DNA of 64,000 nucleotides from Bacteroides sp. (GCA_014802325.1 JAAVCK010000002.1:1-64000), one strand, 5' to 3'. Counted from the first letter of the stretch, positions 10,101-18,383 are shown. The notes: generated by a model not told the origin, from the letters alone. Translations and numbers: made by a program.

Positions 10101-10149
10101 CAGTAGCCGCCGACGCGAGAAGAAAAATGGAAAGAAGTGTTTTCTTCAT
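7147..10149 (-). CDS. Secreted rhamnogalacturonan lyase, PL11 family, with LamG-like domain
   Basis: After a signal peptide (about 19 residues) comes a short Fn3-like region, then the PL11 eight-bladed propeller (about 110-620). This region is rich in calcium-type loops such as DVDGDGQYE, DFDGDGKAE and DVDGDGFDE, and carries the family segments FVKWDPSNSHDN and GTKDG. PL11 enzymes cut the rhamnose-galacturonate backbone of rhamnogalacturonan I by beta-elimination. A concanavalin/LamG-type domain (about 720-930) probably binds glycan. The last 60 residues (ITLYDPFTGVQVATG, LKPGVYVM, KIVVE) look like a type 9 secretion sorting domain. It follows the GH3 gene by 56 nt and is probably co-transcribed with it. 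Confidence 0.9.
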   Translation of the reverse strand: MKKTLLSIFLLASAATGFAQQAEKLDRGVVAMKIDNGVFLSWRSLGEDAFGTGFDIYRDGVKITAEPIKSVTNYVDAEGTESSKYVVKAVLDGAVKEESKETAVWGDQYLRLKLDRPGKCSRTNATYTPNDCSVGDVDGDGQYELFVKWDPSNSHDNSENGGTGDVLIDCYRLDGTKLWRINLGQNIRAGAHYTQFMVYDFDGDGKAEMICKTAPGTKDGTGKNVIMGSDDPTKSYVNSKGHIISGPEYLTVFNGLTGAEINTIAYNPPRTAHAFSKSYPGWGDDYGGRSERYLAGVAYLDGQKPSAVFCRGYYTHSYLWAVDFDGNELKERWLHASTERNKGAYGEGAHSLTIGDVDGDGFDEIVYGSACIDHDGQLLYRTGFGHGDALHLGDFDPDREGLEVFMVHEETGSAYKYDAEFRDAKTGKVIWGELQSGNDIGRGLVGDLSDTWRGYEVWPGSRFVSGARHNATFDCKGNIVCDNKVPSSCFRIYWDGDLNDELFDGKYDSTNKTSNPIIEKRTGNLNSASTLMAFNKWKAQSCNTTKATPCLSADILGDWREEIILWDGDNSSDLLIFSTIIPSDYKVNCLMQDHNYRMAIAWQNTAYNQPPHLGYYLADAGATNAIVRLVDGNTVQAVEAGSAIAPIKGNWMNAETVKLTGLPETFTLDVDNASKTFELTGATDEIGVYDFAIETVGGESVGRLAGKLTVTAAVQLTEVAYLPFETIGTSTPNVGHDDAIVKGTPSVVTGVVGNAMELTKNDQRVSIKAYDELQLKSDDFTIEFWMKSSAANTVDQYLFHKGSISNDGGGTTGNWIGLEYKNGLLKFAIDDDEVKTEASVSGEPYFDGKWHYIVCVREGITKTLRMFADGQLIAETADGTGSINDAMESFCIGNVNVNYNCRYTGAIDEFKVSKGALPAARILANYEALSEAAESAGIDGITVDGVNAVARITLYDPFTGVQVATGVGELENATRNLKPGVYVMLKDYGTWRETGKIVVE

Positions 10150-10205
10150 TGATAAAAATTTGGTTTAGGTTAAAGTTTTTTTCGGTTAATGCAATATTAC
10201 TGAAA

Positions 10206-12755
10206 TCAATCAGTGATTTCAAATGGCAACATAGTCACATCGGCCGACGAGCCGCCGTAATATATGTTATAACGGCCGGGCTTGACAGCCATGCGTTCAG
10301 TGTCATTGTCGAATGTAGCGAAGGCTTCGGGTGAAAGTGTGAAGCTGACCGATGCAGTTTCACCGGCTTTCACAGGCACGCGACGAAATTCGCGGAGTGT
10401 CTTTACCGGACCGTTAATGTAGTCAGAAGCCACATATATCTGCACCACCTCTTCGCCATCGCGGTCACCCGTGTTGGCTACCTTGACGGTAAGCTCCACG
10501 GAGTCATCCTTACCCATCGATGAAGCTGACAATGAGGCTTCGGGATATTCAAATGTGGTATAGCTCAAGCCATATCCGAAGGGATAGAGGGGTGTGCCGG
10601 TGAAGTAGCGGTAAGTGCGGTTGTTCATGCTGTAATCCTCAAAGTCGGGAAGCTGATTGTCGTCGGCATAGAATGTCACCGGCAGACGGCCGGAAGGATT
10701 GTAATCGCCGAAGATCACTTCTGCTATTGCCTGACCACCGGCTTGACCGGGATACCATGCCTGAAGAATAGCGTCGCAGATTTCTGCTTCGGGTGACATG
10801 GCCACAGCCGAACCGGAAAGGTTGACAAACACCACCTTCTTGCCCTGCTCTTTAAGATTACGTATGAGAGCTCGCTGCACGGCAGGAAGCTCTATTGTCT
10901 CGCGGTCGCCGCCTCTGAAGCCGGGCACACTTACTTTCATCTCTTCGCCCTCAAGTCTGGGTGAGATACCGCCTACGAAGATAACCACGTCGGACTCCGA
11001 TGCATCGAGATTATCCTTATCTTGAGCCTTGATATCAAATTTCAGTTCGGCCACATCATCACGGTGGTCGTAGTGAAGCACAATGTCGCTTGGCTGGCCT
11101 TTATGCCCTTCCCACATATATGAAATCTTATGACCGTTGCGACCGCCGGCCTCACGCGAAGCTACGACTTTTCCGTCGATCAGCAGAGTCTGCCCACCTT
11201 TGTCGGCTTCGATTTCTATGATATAGGTACCGTCGGCAGCAGGCACGAATCTACCCTCGTAGCGAGCGCTGAAATCATTCAGATTTACTCCGGGAGCTAC
11301 TACCGTAGCACCTCCGGTAGTGATATTGAGCGGGGTGGAATACGTCACTTCTGCCACGGGGTCACCGTCGGGGGTAAGCGTGTTCCAGTAGCATGCCTTC
11401 AGACCACCGTCGAGCATATTGAATGCCGATACAAGCGACGAGCTGACCACGTGGTCACAACCGCGTGCATATCCGGCATCGGGTAAATATTCGCGTATGC
11501 CTTCGAGTGCTGTCACGGTATGAGAAGGAAATCCGTTATAGTTGCCCCACATTGTCACAGAATCCGCTGCATTAGGACCGGCCACGAGTACTTTCACTCC
11601 CGACTTGGGCAGTGGCAACACACCATTGTTCTTAAGCAGCGTCATCGACTGGCGCGCCATGTCGAGGGCGAGGGCTTTATGAGCCTCTGAGTCGACTACC
11701 GAAAGTGGCAGCGAGTCCCAGGGGGTGTGGAGATCCGGAAAGAGTTCACCCATCTCATAGCGAGCCATAAGGAGCTTTCGCAGACTTATATCTATCTGGT
11801 CTTCGGTGATAAGCCCCTCCTTGAGAGCTTTACCGAGATCCTTGTATACGGGACCGCACTCAAGGTCAGTGCCCGAAATCACGGCGTCGGCACTTGCAGC
11901 CGCCCCCGACGGATGGGTATTGTGAGCCCAGTCGGAGATAAAGTCACGTATGGCCCAGCAGTCAGATACGATAATCTTGTCATACCCCCACTCGTTGCGG
12001 AGTATCTGCTGAAGCAGTTTCTTGCTGGAGCAGCATGGTTCGCCCTCATAGCGGTTGTAGGCGCACATCACCTGCCCTACCCCTGCGTCGACAAGTTTCT
12101 TGAATGCAGGAAGATATGTTTCGCGCATGTCGCGTGGATCGATATCGTGGGCATCAAAAGTATGTCGGTTCCACTCCGGTCCGCTATGCACGGCAAAGTG
12201 CTTCGCACCGGCTAAGGTTTTCATCCATTTCGGATCGCGACCCTGCAGGCCATCCACTACCGCCACTCCGATACGTGAGGTAAGATACGGGTCTTCACCG
12301 TAGGTCTCCTGGCCGCGTCCCCAACGGGGATCACGGAATATATTGACATTGGGCGTCCAGAATGAAAGACAGTGATAGCGTTTCAGGTCATTATTGCGTC
12401 GGAAGTCATTGAATTTCGCACGGGCTTCATCACTCACCATATTAAATGCATCGTAGATTAGTGAGTCATTCCAAGTGGCCGCCATGCCTATCGACTGCGG
12501 GAGTACGGTGGCAAGACCGGCGCGACCTACACCGTGGAGAGCCTCATTCCACCAGTTATATTCAGCAATCCCCAATCGCTCTATGGCCGGTGATTGATCC
12601 ATCATCAGAGAGATCTTTTCGTCGGTCGTGAGGCGCGACAGAAGATCGTCTACACGCTCCTGCGCCGTAAGGTCGGGATTGAGATATGCCGCCGTTTGCG
12701 ACGATGCAGCAAGCGCCATAAACAGTGCCGGAATTAAGGCCGAGTACTTTTTCAT
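10206..12755 (-). CDS. Secreted GH3 family beta-glycosidase with PA14 insertion
   Basis: The protein is a three-domain GH3 enzyme. The N-terminal (alpha/beta)8 domain holds KHFAVHSGPE (K185/H186) and the nucleophile D265 in IVSDCWAI. A PA14-like beta-sandwich insertion lies at roughly residues 430-590 (ARYEGRFVPAADGTYIIEIE). A C-terminal Fn3-like domain ends the protein. Family activities include beta-glucosidase, xylosidase and related hydrolases; the RWGRGQETYGEDPYL motif is common in the xylosidase-like branch, but substrate is uncertain. A longer frame opens at 12821, but the ATG at 12755 starts directly with a signal peptide (MKKYSALIPALFMALAASSQ) and lies downstream of the promoter, so it is preferred (849 residues). 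It heads an operon with PL11. Confidence 0.88.
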   Translation of the reverse strand: MKKYSALIPALFMALAASSQTAAYLNPDLTAQERVDDLLSRLTTDEKISLMMDQSPAIERLGIAEYNWWNEALHGVGRAGLATVLPQSIGMAATWNDSLIYDAFNMVSDEARAKFNDFRRNNDLKRYHCLSFWTPNVNIFRDPRWGRGQETYGEDPYLTSRIGVAVVDGLQGRDPKWMKTLAGAKHFAVHSGPEWNRHTFDAHDIDPRDMRETYLPAFKKLVDAGVGQVMCAYNRYEGEPCCSSKKLLQQILRNEWGYDKIIVSDCWAIRDFISDWAHNTHPSGAAASADAVISGTDLECGPVYKDLGKALKEGLITEDQIDISLRKLLMARYEMGELFPDLHTPWDSLPLSVVDSEAHKALALDMARQSMTLLKNNGVLPLPKSGVKVLVAGPNAADSVTMWGNYNGFPSHTVTALEGIREYLPDAGYARGCDHVVSSSLVSAFNMLDGGLKACYWNTLTPDGDPVAEVTYSTPLNITTGGATVVAPGVNLNDFSARYEGRFVPAADGTYIIEIEADKGGQTLLIDGKVVASREAGGRNGHKISYMWEGHKGQPSDIVLHYDHRDDVAELKFDIKAQDKDNLDASESDVVIFVGGISPRLEGEEMKVSVPGFRGGDRETIELPAVQRALIRNLKEQGKKVVFVNLSGSAVAMSPEAEICDAILQAWYPGQAGGQAIAEVIFGDYNPSGRLPVTFYADDNQLPDFEDYSMNNRTYRYFTGTPLYPFGYGLSYTTFEYPEASLSASSMGKDDSVELTVKVANTGDRDGEEVVQIYVASDYINGPVKTLREFRRVPVKAGETASVSFTLSPEAFATFDNDTERMAVKPGRYNIYYGGSSADVTMLPFEITD

Positions 12756-12790
12756 GATAATTCTCAAGGTAAAATATATATTTTGACAAG

Positions 12791-12798
12791 CAAAGATA
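12791..12798 (-). promoter_or_regulatory. -7 box of the GH3-PL11 operon
   Basis: TATCTTTG is present on the minus strand 36 nt before the GH3 start. The region 19-21 nt upstream lacks a TTG, so the -33 box is weak and the promoter may need an activator. Confidence 0.45.
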
Positions 12799-12887
12799 AT
12801 AATTTTTATCGATATAGCCACTACATTTTAAGAATAATTAAAAAGTAAATATTTCACTTGTAAGTTTGACATCGAGTGCAATAAAAA

Positions 12888-12919
12888 TTTGCATAAACCA
12901 AATATATGTATTAATTTTG
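12888..12919 (+). promoter_or_regulatory. Promoter of tRNA-Leu
   Basis: TTTG at 12888-12891, a 20-nt spacer and TAATTTTG at 12912-12919 match the Bacteroidota consensus fully. Transcription should begin near 12923, about 10 nt before the mature tRNA. Confidence 0.7.
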
Positions 12920-12932
12920 TCGAGAATTCGTG

Positions 12933-13016
12933 GCTCGAATGGTGGAATGGTAGACACGAAGGACTTAAAATCCTTTGGTCATTGCGACCGTGCGGGTTCG
13001 AGTCCCGCTTCGAGCA
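12933..13016 (+). tRNA. tRNA-Leu, anticodon TAA
   Basis: The acceptor stem pairs GCTCGAA with TTCGAGC plus discriminator A. The anticodon arm GGACTTAAAATCC places TAA in the loop. The T arm GCGGGTTCGAGTCCCGC is canonical. A long variable arm (TTGGTCATTGCGACC region) identifies a class II tRNA such as Leu. No CCA is encoded. The 84-nt length fits tRNA-Leu. It sits between the divergent GH3-PL11 and CE8-CE7 pectin operons. Confidence 0.97.
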
Positions 13017-13045
13017 CTTCGATTTTTTCATCCACCTTTACAAGC

Positions 13046-13108
13046 AAAAGCTCAGTCGGCACGGACTTTCCATCACCTCCGCTTTCCGCCTGAGCTTTTC
13101 TTTTTTTT
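13046..13108 (+). terminator. Terminator after tRNA-Leu
   Basis: AAAAGCTCAG (13046-13055) and CTGAGCTTTT (13090-13099) form a 10-bp stem around a 34-nt loop, followed by C and eight T. It lies between the tRNA and the CE8 gene. Confidence 0.7.
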
Positions 13109-13130
13109 ATTTCACACTCAACTATTTACC

Positions 13131-14096
13131 ATGATAAAAAAATTACTAACCACAGTGCTGTCAGCCGGCATAGCCTTAGCGGGGCTTGCTGCTGAACCAA
13201 AAACCTACGAAATCGACATCACCGTAGCAGCCGACGGGTCAGGCGACTACACGACCATCACTGATGCCCTGCGCAAAATGCGTGGTGGAATGGAATACAA
13301 CACCCGAATCTTCATCAAAAACGGCGTATATACCGAAAAAATAGTCATGGGTATCTCGCTCTGCAATATTGATATTGTAGGCGAAAATGCCGACTCGGTA
13401 ATAATACAGTATGGCGACTATGCCTCGCTCAACAATATGGGCACGTCGGGATCATACACGTTCAAGATCGAAAGCAGCAATATCTCTTTCAGTGACATAA
13501 CGTTTGCCAACACGGCGGGTCCTGTAGGACAGGCAGTAGCAGTATACACCACCGGCGACCGCATATCATTCACCCGTTGCCGCTTCCTTGGCAATCAGGA
13601 TACACTCTATACCGGCGGCGTAGACAAACGTCTGTATTTCGACAACTGCTATATCGAGGGTACCACCGACTTTATTTTCGGATCGGCTACAGCACTTTTT
13701 GTCAACTGCGACATACATGCCAAGGCCGATTCATACATTACTGCGGCATCAACACCCGCCAATGTGCGCCTCGGATACGTATTTGACCGCTGCCGCATCA
13801 CGGCAGCTGAAGGCGTGACGAAGGTTTACCTCGGCCGTCCGTGGCGTCCGTATGCATCCACATTTTTCATCGGCTGCGAGATGTGCGGAGCCATACTTCC
13901 CGCCGGATGGCACAACTGGGGCAATGCATCAAACGAGCTTACGGCCCGCTACGGCCAGTATGACTGCACGGGTGAAGGAGCTGATACTTCCCATCGAGTG
14001 ACCTGGAGCAAAATCCTCACTCCTGACGAAGCCCGACAATACGTAACTCCCGAATATATCTTTGAAATATCCAATACCTGGAATCCCCTGAAATGA
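13131..14096 (+). CDS. Secreted pectinesterase, CE8 family
   Basis: CE8 enzymes remove methyl esters from homogalacturonan, exposing it to lyases and hydrolases. After a signal peptide (about 20 residues) the parallel beta-helix shows the catalytic motifs GNQDTLY (acid Asp), GTTDFIFG (nucleophile Asp) and LGRPWRPY (substrate-binding Arg). The longer open frame from 12975 begins inside the tRNA and is discarded; the ATG at 13131 starts with MIKKLLTTVLSAGIALAG, a clear signal peptide. Length 321 is normal. The stop overlaps the next start by 4 nt (ATGA). I see no promoter of its own after the tRNA terminator. Confidence 0.94.
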   Translation: MIKKLLTTVLSAGIALAGLAAEPKTYEIDITVAADGSGDYTTITDALRKMRGGMEYNTRIFIKNGVYTEKIVMGISLCNIDIVGENADSVIIQYGDYASLNNMGTSGSYTFKIESSNISFSDITFANTAGPVGQAVAVYTTGDRISFTRCRFLGNQDTLYTGGVDKRLYFDNCYIEGTTDFIFGSATALFVNCDIHAKADSYITAASTPANVRLGYVFDRCRITAAEGVTKVYLGRPWRPYASTFFIGCEMCGAILPAGWHNWGNASNELTARYGQYDCTGEGADTSHRVTWSKILTPDEARQYVTPEYIFEISNTWNPLK

Positions 14097-15409
14097 AAAA
14101 GTTACTTTTTACACTGCTCGCAATTTTATCGGTGGCATCATCGGCTTATGCCGTTGAAAATTACCCCTATCAATCTGATTATATGTGGGTCACCGTGCCC
14201 GACCACCACGACTGGGTCTACGACCGCGGACAAGATGCACGAATAGAAGTAATGCTTCTCAAGTACGGAATGCCGCAGCATGTAAAAGTCAGCTACTCTA
14301 TCGCCGACGACATGCAGCCGGCGATAAAGACCGGCGATGTGACACTGAAAGACGGTCGCGCTTTCATCACCATCCCCTCTCCTGACCGTCCAGGGTTCCG
14401 CGATCTTGCTCTCGAAGCAGAAGTTGACGGTACGGTCTATCGTCATCACATCAAGGTTGGATTCTCGCCCGATAAGATCAAACCTCACGTAAAAGAGCCG
14501 GCCGACTTTACCGACTTTTGGGCAGCCAATATCGACGCCATGCGCGAAGCGCCCCTCAAATACACGCGCGAACTTGCACCGGAGTATTGTACCGACAAGG
14601 TAGACTGCTGGCTCGTGAAACTCGACACAGATACAAAGGGTCACTCCATCTACGGCTATCTTACCATGCCCAAGGATGCCAAGCCCGGTTCGCTTCCCGC
14701 AGTGCTCTGTCCTCCGGGCGCAGGTATCAAGACCATCAAACTCCCCGCCCGTAATCACTTCTATGCAGAAAACGGATTCATGCGCTTCGAGATCGAAATC
14801 CACGGTCTCGACCCGCGAATGCCCGATGCAAAATTCAAGGAAATTTCGGCAGCGGTTGACCACGGCAACGGAGGCTATCTCGGTGTAGGCGCCGACGATA
14901 AAGACCACTACTACATGAAGCGCGTTTATACAGCCCTGGTCTGTGCCAACGACTTCCTCACCTCCCTCCCCGAATGGGACGGCCGCAATCTCGCCATGCA
15001 GGGTGGCAGTCAAGGCGGCGCTCTGGCTGTGATAGGTACAGCTCTCGATCCCCGCGTCACTCTCTGCGTAGCCAATCATCCGGCTCTGACCGACATGGAA
15101 GGCTACCACACCAAAGGTCACACAGGCGGTTATCCTCACTTCAATAAAGTCAAAGGATTTCTTGACCGCGACGATTACCGCAACACTCTCAGCTATTACG
15201 ATGTGATCAACTTCGGCCGACACGTGAATGTGCCCGTCTACATGACATGGGGGTATAACGACAATACCTGCCCTCCCACCACAAGCTACGCCCTGTGGAA
15301 TACCCTCACATGCCCGAAAGAAGCTCTCATCACTCCGGTCAACGAACACTGGACATCGCGCACCACCAACGTCGGACAGATGGAATGGATTAAGAAAAAT
15401 CTGCGCTGA
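14093..15409 (+). CDS. Secreted acetyl esterase of the CE7 / AXE1 type
   Basis: A signal peptide (about 20 residues) precedes an N-terminal beta-sandwich (about 25-130) and an alpha/beta-hydrolase domain of the acetyl xylan esterase AXE1 type. The nucleophile is the serine in GGSQGG, the acid probably the Asp in GYNDNTCPP, and the base the His in NEHWTS. CE7 enzymes deacetylate xylan, oligosaccharides or related esters. Translational coupling to the pectinesterase gene argues that the natural substrate here is acetylated pectin or its fragments. That assignment is from context, not from residues. Confidence 0.8.
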   Translation: MKKLLFTLLAILSVASSAYAVENYPYQSDYMWVTVPDHHDWVYDRGQDARIEVMLLKYGMPQHVKVSYSIADDMQPAIKTGDVTLKDGRAFITIPSPDRPGFRDLALEAEVDGTVYRHHIKVGFSPDKIKPHVKEPADFTDFWAANIDAMREAPLKYTRELAPEYCTDKVDCWLVKLDTDTKGHSIYGYLTMPKDAKPGSLPAVLCPPGAGIKTIKLPARNHFYAENGFMRFEIEIHGLDPRMPDAKFKEISAAVDHGNGGYLGVGADDKDHYYMKRVYTALVCANDFLTSLPEWDGRNLAMQGGSQGGALAVIGTALDPRVTLCVANHPALTDMEGYHTKGHTGGYPHFNKVKGFLDRDDYRNTLSYYDVINFGRHVNVPVYMTWGYNDNTCPPTTSYALWNTLTCPKEALITPVNEHWTSRTTNVGQMEWIKKNLR

Positions 15410-15433
15410 TATATCATACGCTCTTCTATAATG

Positions 15434-15477
15434 GCTCCCCGGTGACAATAATTAACACTCGGGGAGCATATTTTTTT
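15434..15477 (+). terminator. Terminator of the CE8-CE7 operon
   Basis: GCTCCCC (15434-15440) pairs with GGGGAGC (15461-15467), followed by ATA and seven T. The T tract runs directly into the promoter of the next gene. Confidence 0.7.
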
Positions 15478-15478
15478 G

Positions 15479-15486
15479 TATCTTTG
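15479..15486 (+). promoter_or_regulatory. -7 box of the TPR protein gene
   Basis: TATCTTTG abuts the preceding terminator. The predicted start near 15490 leaves only about 4 nt before the preferred ATG at 15494. No clear -33 box is seen because that region is the terminator stem. Confidence 0.5.
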
Positions 15487-15493
15487 CGCTATC

Positions 15494-17512
15494 ATGTTCC
15501 GCAGATTATCATTCATCATCATAAGCACTCTTGCCTTGTGGACAGGCGCGTCGGCTCAGATCAACACAGATCAGGTGATGCGCATAGGCCGCAATACGCT
15601 TTACTTCGAGGACTACGTGCTCTCAATCCAGTATTTCAATCAGGTCATCAACGCCAAGCCTCACCTTGCGCAGCCGTATTTTTACCGCGCGATAGCCAAG
15701 CTCAACCTTGAGGACTACCTCGGAGCCGAGGCCGACGCCACGCTCGCCATCGAACGAAATCCCTTTATTACCGATGCCTACGAAGTGCGAGCCGTAGCCC
15801 GCCAGAATATGGGAAAACTGGCCGAAGCTGTTGACGACTACGACCATGCGCTGACCGACATGCCGGTGAACCGTGGCGTGCTCTACAACAAAGCTCTCGC
15901 GCTGACCGACATGAAGGATTATTCCCGTGCGGACTCCACTTTCGAGATCCTGATAGATGCCTTCCCTAAATTTGACAGCGCTTTTCTCGGCAGAGCACGC
16001 ATGCGTCTGCTCACCAACGACACTATTGCCGCCACAGCCGACATAGACCACGCGCTGGCGCTCAACCGCAATGCCGTAAACGGCTACATCATGCGCGCCG
16101 ACATCGCCATTAATTCTCATCGCGACTATCCGGCCGCCCTCGCCGACATGAATGAGGCTATTAAGCTCCAGCCTCGCTATGCCGGTTTCTTCATCAACCG
16201 AGCCTATCTGCGATATATGACCGACGATTATTACGGTGCGATGGCTGACTATGACTATGCGCTCCAGCTCGAACCGTCAAACACGGTGGCGCTGTTCAAC
16301 CGCGGTCTGCTCCGCAGCGAGGTTCACGACATCAATAAGGCTATCGACGATTTCTCACAAGTACTCCGTATCGACCCGATGGAATACAAAGCCATGTATA
16401 ACCGCGCCATGCTACTTGCCGACATCGGCGACTATGACGCCGCTATAGCCGACCTGAATACGGTGATAGATGCCTATCCGCAATTTGCGGCCGCTTACTT
16501 CATGCGCTATGACGTGAAGCGTCGCAAGGGCGACATGAACGGAGCCAAAACCGACTACGACCGATCAATGAGTCTCGCCGGCAGCGATGAGATGACTCCC
16601 ACTCTCATGGCCGACAATACAGGCGACGAACCGGCCACCGAGACTCAGGAGGAAGTAAAACGCCGATTTGAATCTCTCGCCACTGTCGACGACAACAGCG
16701 AGCCTGACCAGGTATATTCCAATCAGAATATCCGCGGAAAAGTCCAGGATCGCAACCTCGCCATAGAGATGGAGCCGATGTTTGCACTCACCTATTACAC
16801 CTCGCCCACAGAGCTGAAGCAAAGCGGTGACTACATAAAGGAAGCCGATGAAGTCAACGCCACCCGCGCTCTGCGCTTCCTGCTGCAGGTCACCAACCAC
16901 ATTCCGGCCATGAACGACGAGGACGTCATCCGTGCGCACTTCTCATCCATTGACTACTATACCTCCTATCTCTCCACACACAAAGCCCGCCCTATCGACT
17001 TCTTCGGGCGAGCCATGGACTACATCACCACGCGCAACTACGATCAGGCTATCACCGATCTTGACCGTGCAATAGAGCTTGCGCCTGACTTCACTGTAGC
17101 CTACCTGATGCGTGCCGATGCCCGCGCCCGCAATATCATGACCGATATTGTCCACGAGCCCGACCAGTCGGCTCCCGCGGGCGCCCAAGTCACCCTCGCA
17201 TCGCGCGAAGCTATCGACAACTGGCAAATGGTTATTGCCGACCTTGACCGTGTGGCCAAACTGTCGCCCGACATGGCTATAGCCCACTACAACAAAGGCG
17301 TTGTACTCGCACGTCTGCAAGATTTCACTTCGGCGCTGCGTGCATTCAGCCGCGCTATCGAGCTGAAGCCCGACTTCGGCGAAGCCTATTACAATCGCGG
17401 CTACGTATATCTTCATCTCGGCAACCGCGACGCCGGAACCACCGATCTCAGCAAAGCCGGCGAACTCGGCATAGTCCCCTCCTACAATCTGCTTAAGCGC
17501 ATGAACCGCTGA
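15494..17512 (+). CDS. Secreted tetratricopeptide repeat protein
   Basis: A signal peptide (about 20 residues, ending TGASA) is followed by tandem TPR units across most of the 672-residue protein. Repeats are recognisable by A-x-x-D-x-x-x-A-L/I-x-x-x-P-x-x-x-x-A spacing, for example around YDHALTDMP, YALQLEP, FSQVLRID, LDRAIELAPDF and FSRAIELKPDF. A less regular linker lies near residues 370-480. TPR arrays are protein-protein scaffolds; no enzymatic domain is present and the partner is unknown. The open frame begins 18 nt earlier, but that upstream ATG falls before the predicted transcription start, so 15494 is chosen. It appears monocistronic and periplasmic. Confidence 0.8.
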   Translation: MFRRLSFIIISTLALWTGASAQINTDQVMRIGRNTLYFEDYVLSIQYFNQVINAKPHLAQPYFYRAIAKLNLEDYLGAEADATLAIERNPFITDAYEVRAVARQNMGKLAEAVDDYDHALTDMPVNRGVLYNKALALTDMKDYSRADSTFEILIDAFPKFDSAFLGRARMRLLTNDTIAATADIDHALALNRNAVNGYIMRADIAINSHRDYPAALADMNEAIKLQPRYAGFFINRAYLRYMTDDYYGAMADYDYALQLEPSNTVALFNRGLLRSEVHDINKAIDDFSQVLRIDPMEYKAMYNRAMLLADIGDYDAAIADLNTVIDAYPQFAAAYFMRYDVKRRKGDMNGAKTDYDRSMSLAGSDEMTPTLMADNTGDEPATETQEEVKRRFESLATVDDNSEPDQVYSNQNIRGKVQDRNLAIEMEPMFALTYYTSPTELKQSGDYIKEADEVNATRALRFLLQVTNHIPAMNDEDVIRAHFSSIDYYTSYLSTHKARPIDFFGRAMDYITTRNYDQAITDLDRAIELAPDFTVAYLMRADARARNIMTDIVHEPDQSAPAGAQVTLASREAIDNWQMVIADLDRVAKLSPDMAIAHYNKGVVLARLQDFTSALRAFSRAIELKPDFGEAYYNRGYVYLHLGNRDAGTTDLSKAGELGIVPSYNLLKRMNR

Positions 17513-17612
17513 CCATCATCTTAACTCATCGGAATCGGAAGATATATCACGCGGCGGCTCGTAGATGAAGACGTGATAATAGGTTTCCCTATTCCCGAAA
17601 TTTCGGTGAAAG

Positions 17613-17644
17613 TTTGCGGGCGGCGGGAAAAATTTGTAATTTTG
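17613..17644 (+). promoter_or_regulatory. Promoter of the PD-(D/E)XK nuclease gene
   Basis: TTTG at 17613-17616, a 20-nt spacer and TAATTTTG at 17637-17644 are a perfect consensus pair. The predicted start falls near 17648, right at the first ATG (17649), so the transcript is leaderless or translation begins at the next ATG (17664). Confidence 0.7.
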
Positions 17645-17648
17645 CGTT

Positions 17649-18383
17649 ATGAACTGCAATGATATGAACGTACACGCGCGCGACGGGCTTCTTGATTTCA
17701 ACGAGGCCGAGCATATCTACACGCTCGATGGCCGCGTACTGAAAAGTGTCACCACTATCGTGCAGGATGCTTTCCCGAAGTTTGATGCACCCTACTGGGC
17801 TGCTAAAAAGGCTCCGGCTCTCAAAATGTCGCCTGAGGAACTGATGAAATTATGGGAAGCCAATGCCGCCGAGTCCCGCCGGCTGGGCACAGATATGCAT
17901 GCTCTGATAGAGCGCTACTATCTGGGCGACAGAGACGTGATACGCAAGGGCGACGCGATGCCTAATTTCAGATCGTTTGCTTCGTGCTACAGGCTCAATC
18001 CCTACCGCACCGAGTGGCGAATATATCATGAGGAATACGGCGTGGCGGGTACACTCGACTTATTGGATCTTACCGACGGACGGTTTACCATCTGGGACTG
18101 GAAGCGCTCGATAAAGCTCGTAGATCCGGATACCGGACAGCCACGTCAGTGCGGACGATTTACTGGCAGCGGAATTCATCCGGCCGTAGCACATGTGCCT
18201 GACATGTCATATTACCACTATGCGTTGCAGCTCAGCATCTACCGGATCATACTTGAGGAAAAATACGGCCTGAGTATCACCAGTCAGTGTCTCGGTGTGT
18301 TTCATCCTGACAATCCTCGCTTCTACGTGATGCCCGTACCGTTTATGCGCGACGAAGCCTACGCGCTTTTAGCCCGGCACTAA
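17649..18383 (+). CDS. Stand-alone PD-(D/E)XK nuclease-like protein
   Basis: The 244-residue protein has the layout of a RecB/Cas4-type nuclease: H84 in GTDMHALIE, acidic residues E122 and E129, D137 in GTLDLLDL, and D150-W-K152 in IWDWKRS. The helix after the last motif carries YHYALQLSIYRIILEE, the QxxxY-type segment of this superfamily. No helicase, iron-sulphur cysteine set, CRISPR genes or phage genes are nearby, so it is not Cas4 or AddB. Its role may be DNA repair or defence, but this is open. Promoter position suggests a leaderless mRNA or a start at 17664 (239 residues). Confidence 0.72.
   Translation: MNCNDMNVHARDGLLDFNEAEHIYTLDGRVLKSVTTIVQDAFPKFDAPYWAAKKAPALKMSPEELMKLWEANAAESRRLGTDMHALIERYYLGDRDVIRKGDAMPNFRSFASCYRLNPYRTEWRIYHEEYGVAGTLDLLDLTDGRFTIWDWKRSIKLVDPDTGQPRQCGRFTGSGIHPAVAHVPDMSYYHYALQLSIYRIILEEKYGLSITSQCLGVFHPDNPRFYVMPVPFMRDEAYALLARH

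Noticed and set aside
12975-13130. 52-codon N-terminal extension of the pectinesterase
   Set aside because: It begins inside tRNA-Leu and crosses the tRNA terminator; the signal peptide starts at 13131.
14138-15448. 436-codon minus-strand frame opposite the CE7-like esterase
   Set aside because: It lies fully antisense to a gene with clear motifs, is rich in His/Val as expected for a codon-shadow, and matches no family.
17649-18383. Cas4 or another CRISPR-associated nuclease
   Set aside because: No iron-sulphur cysteine cluster, no cas genes and no direct-repeat array were found in the window.
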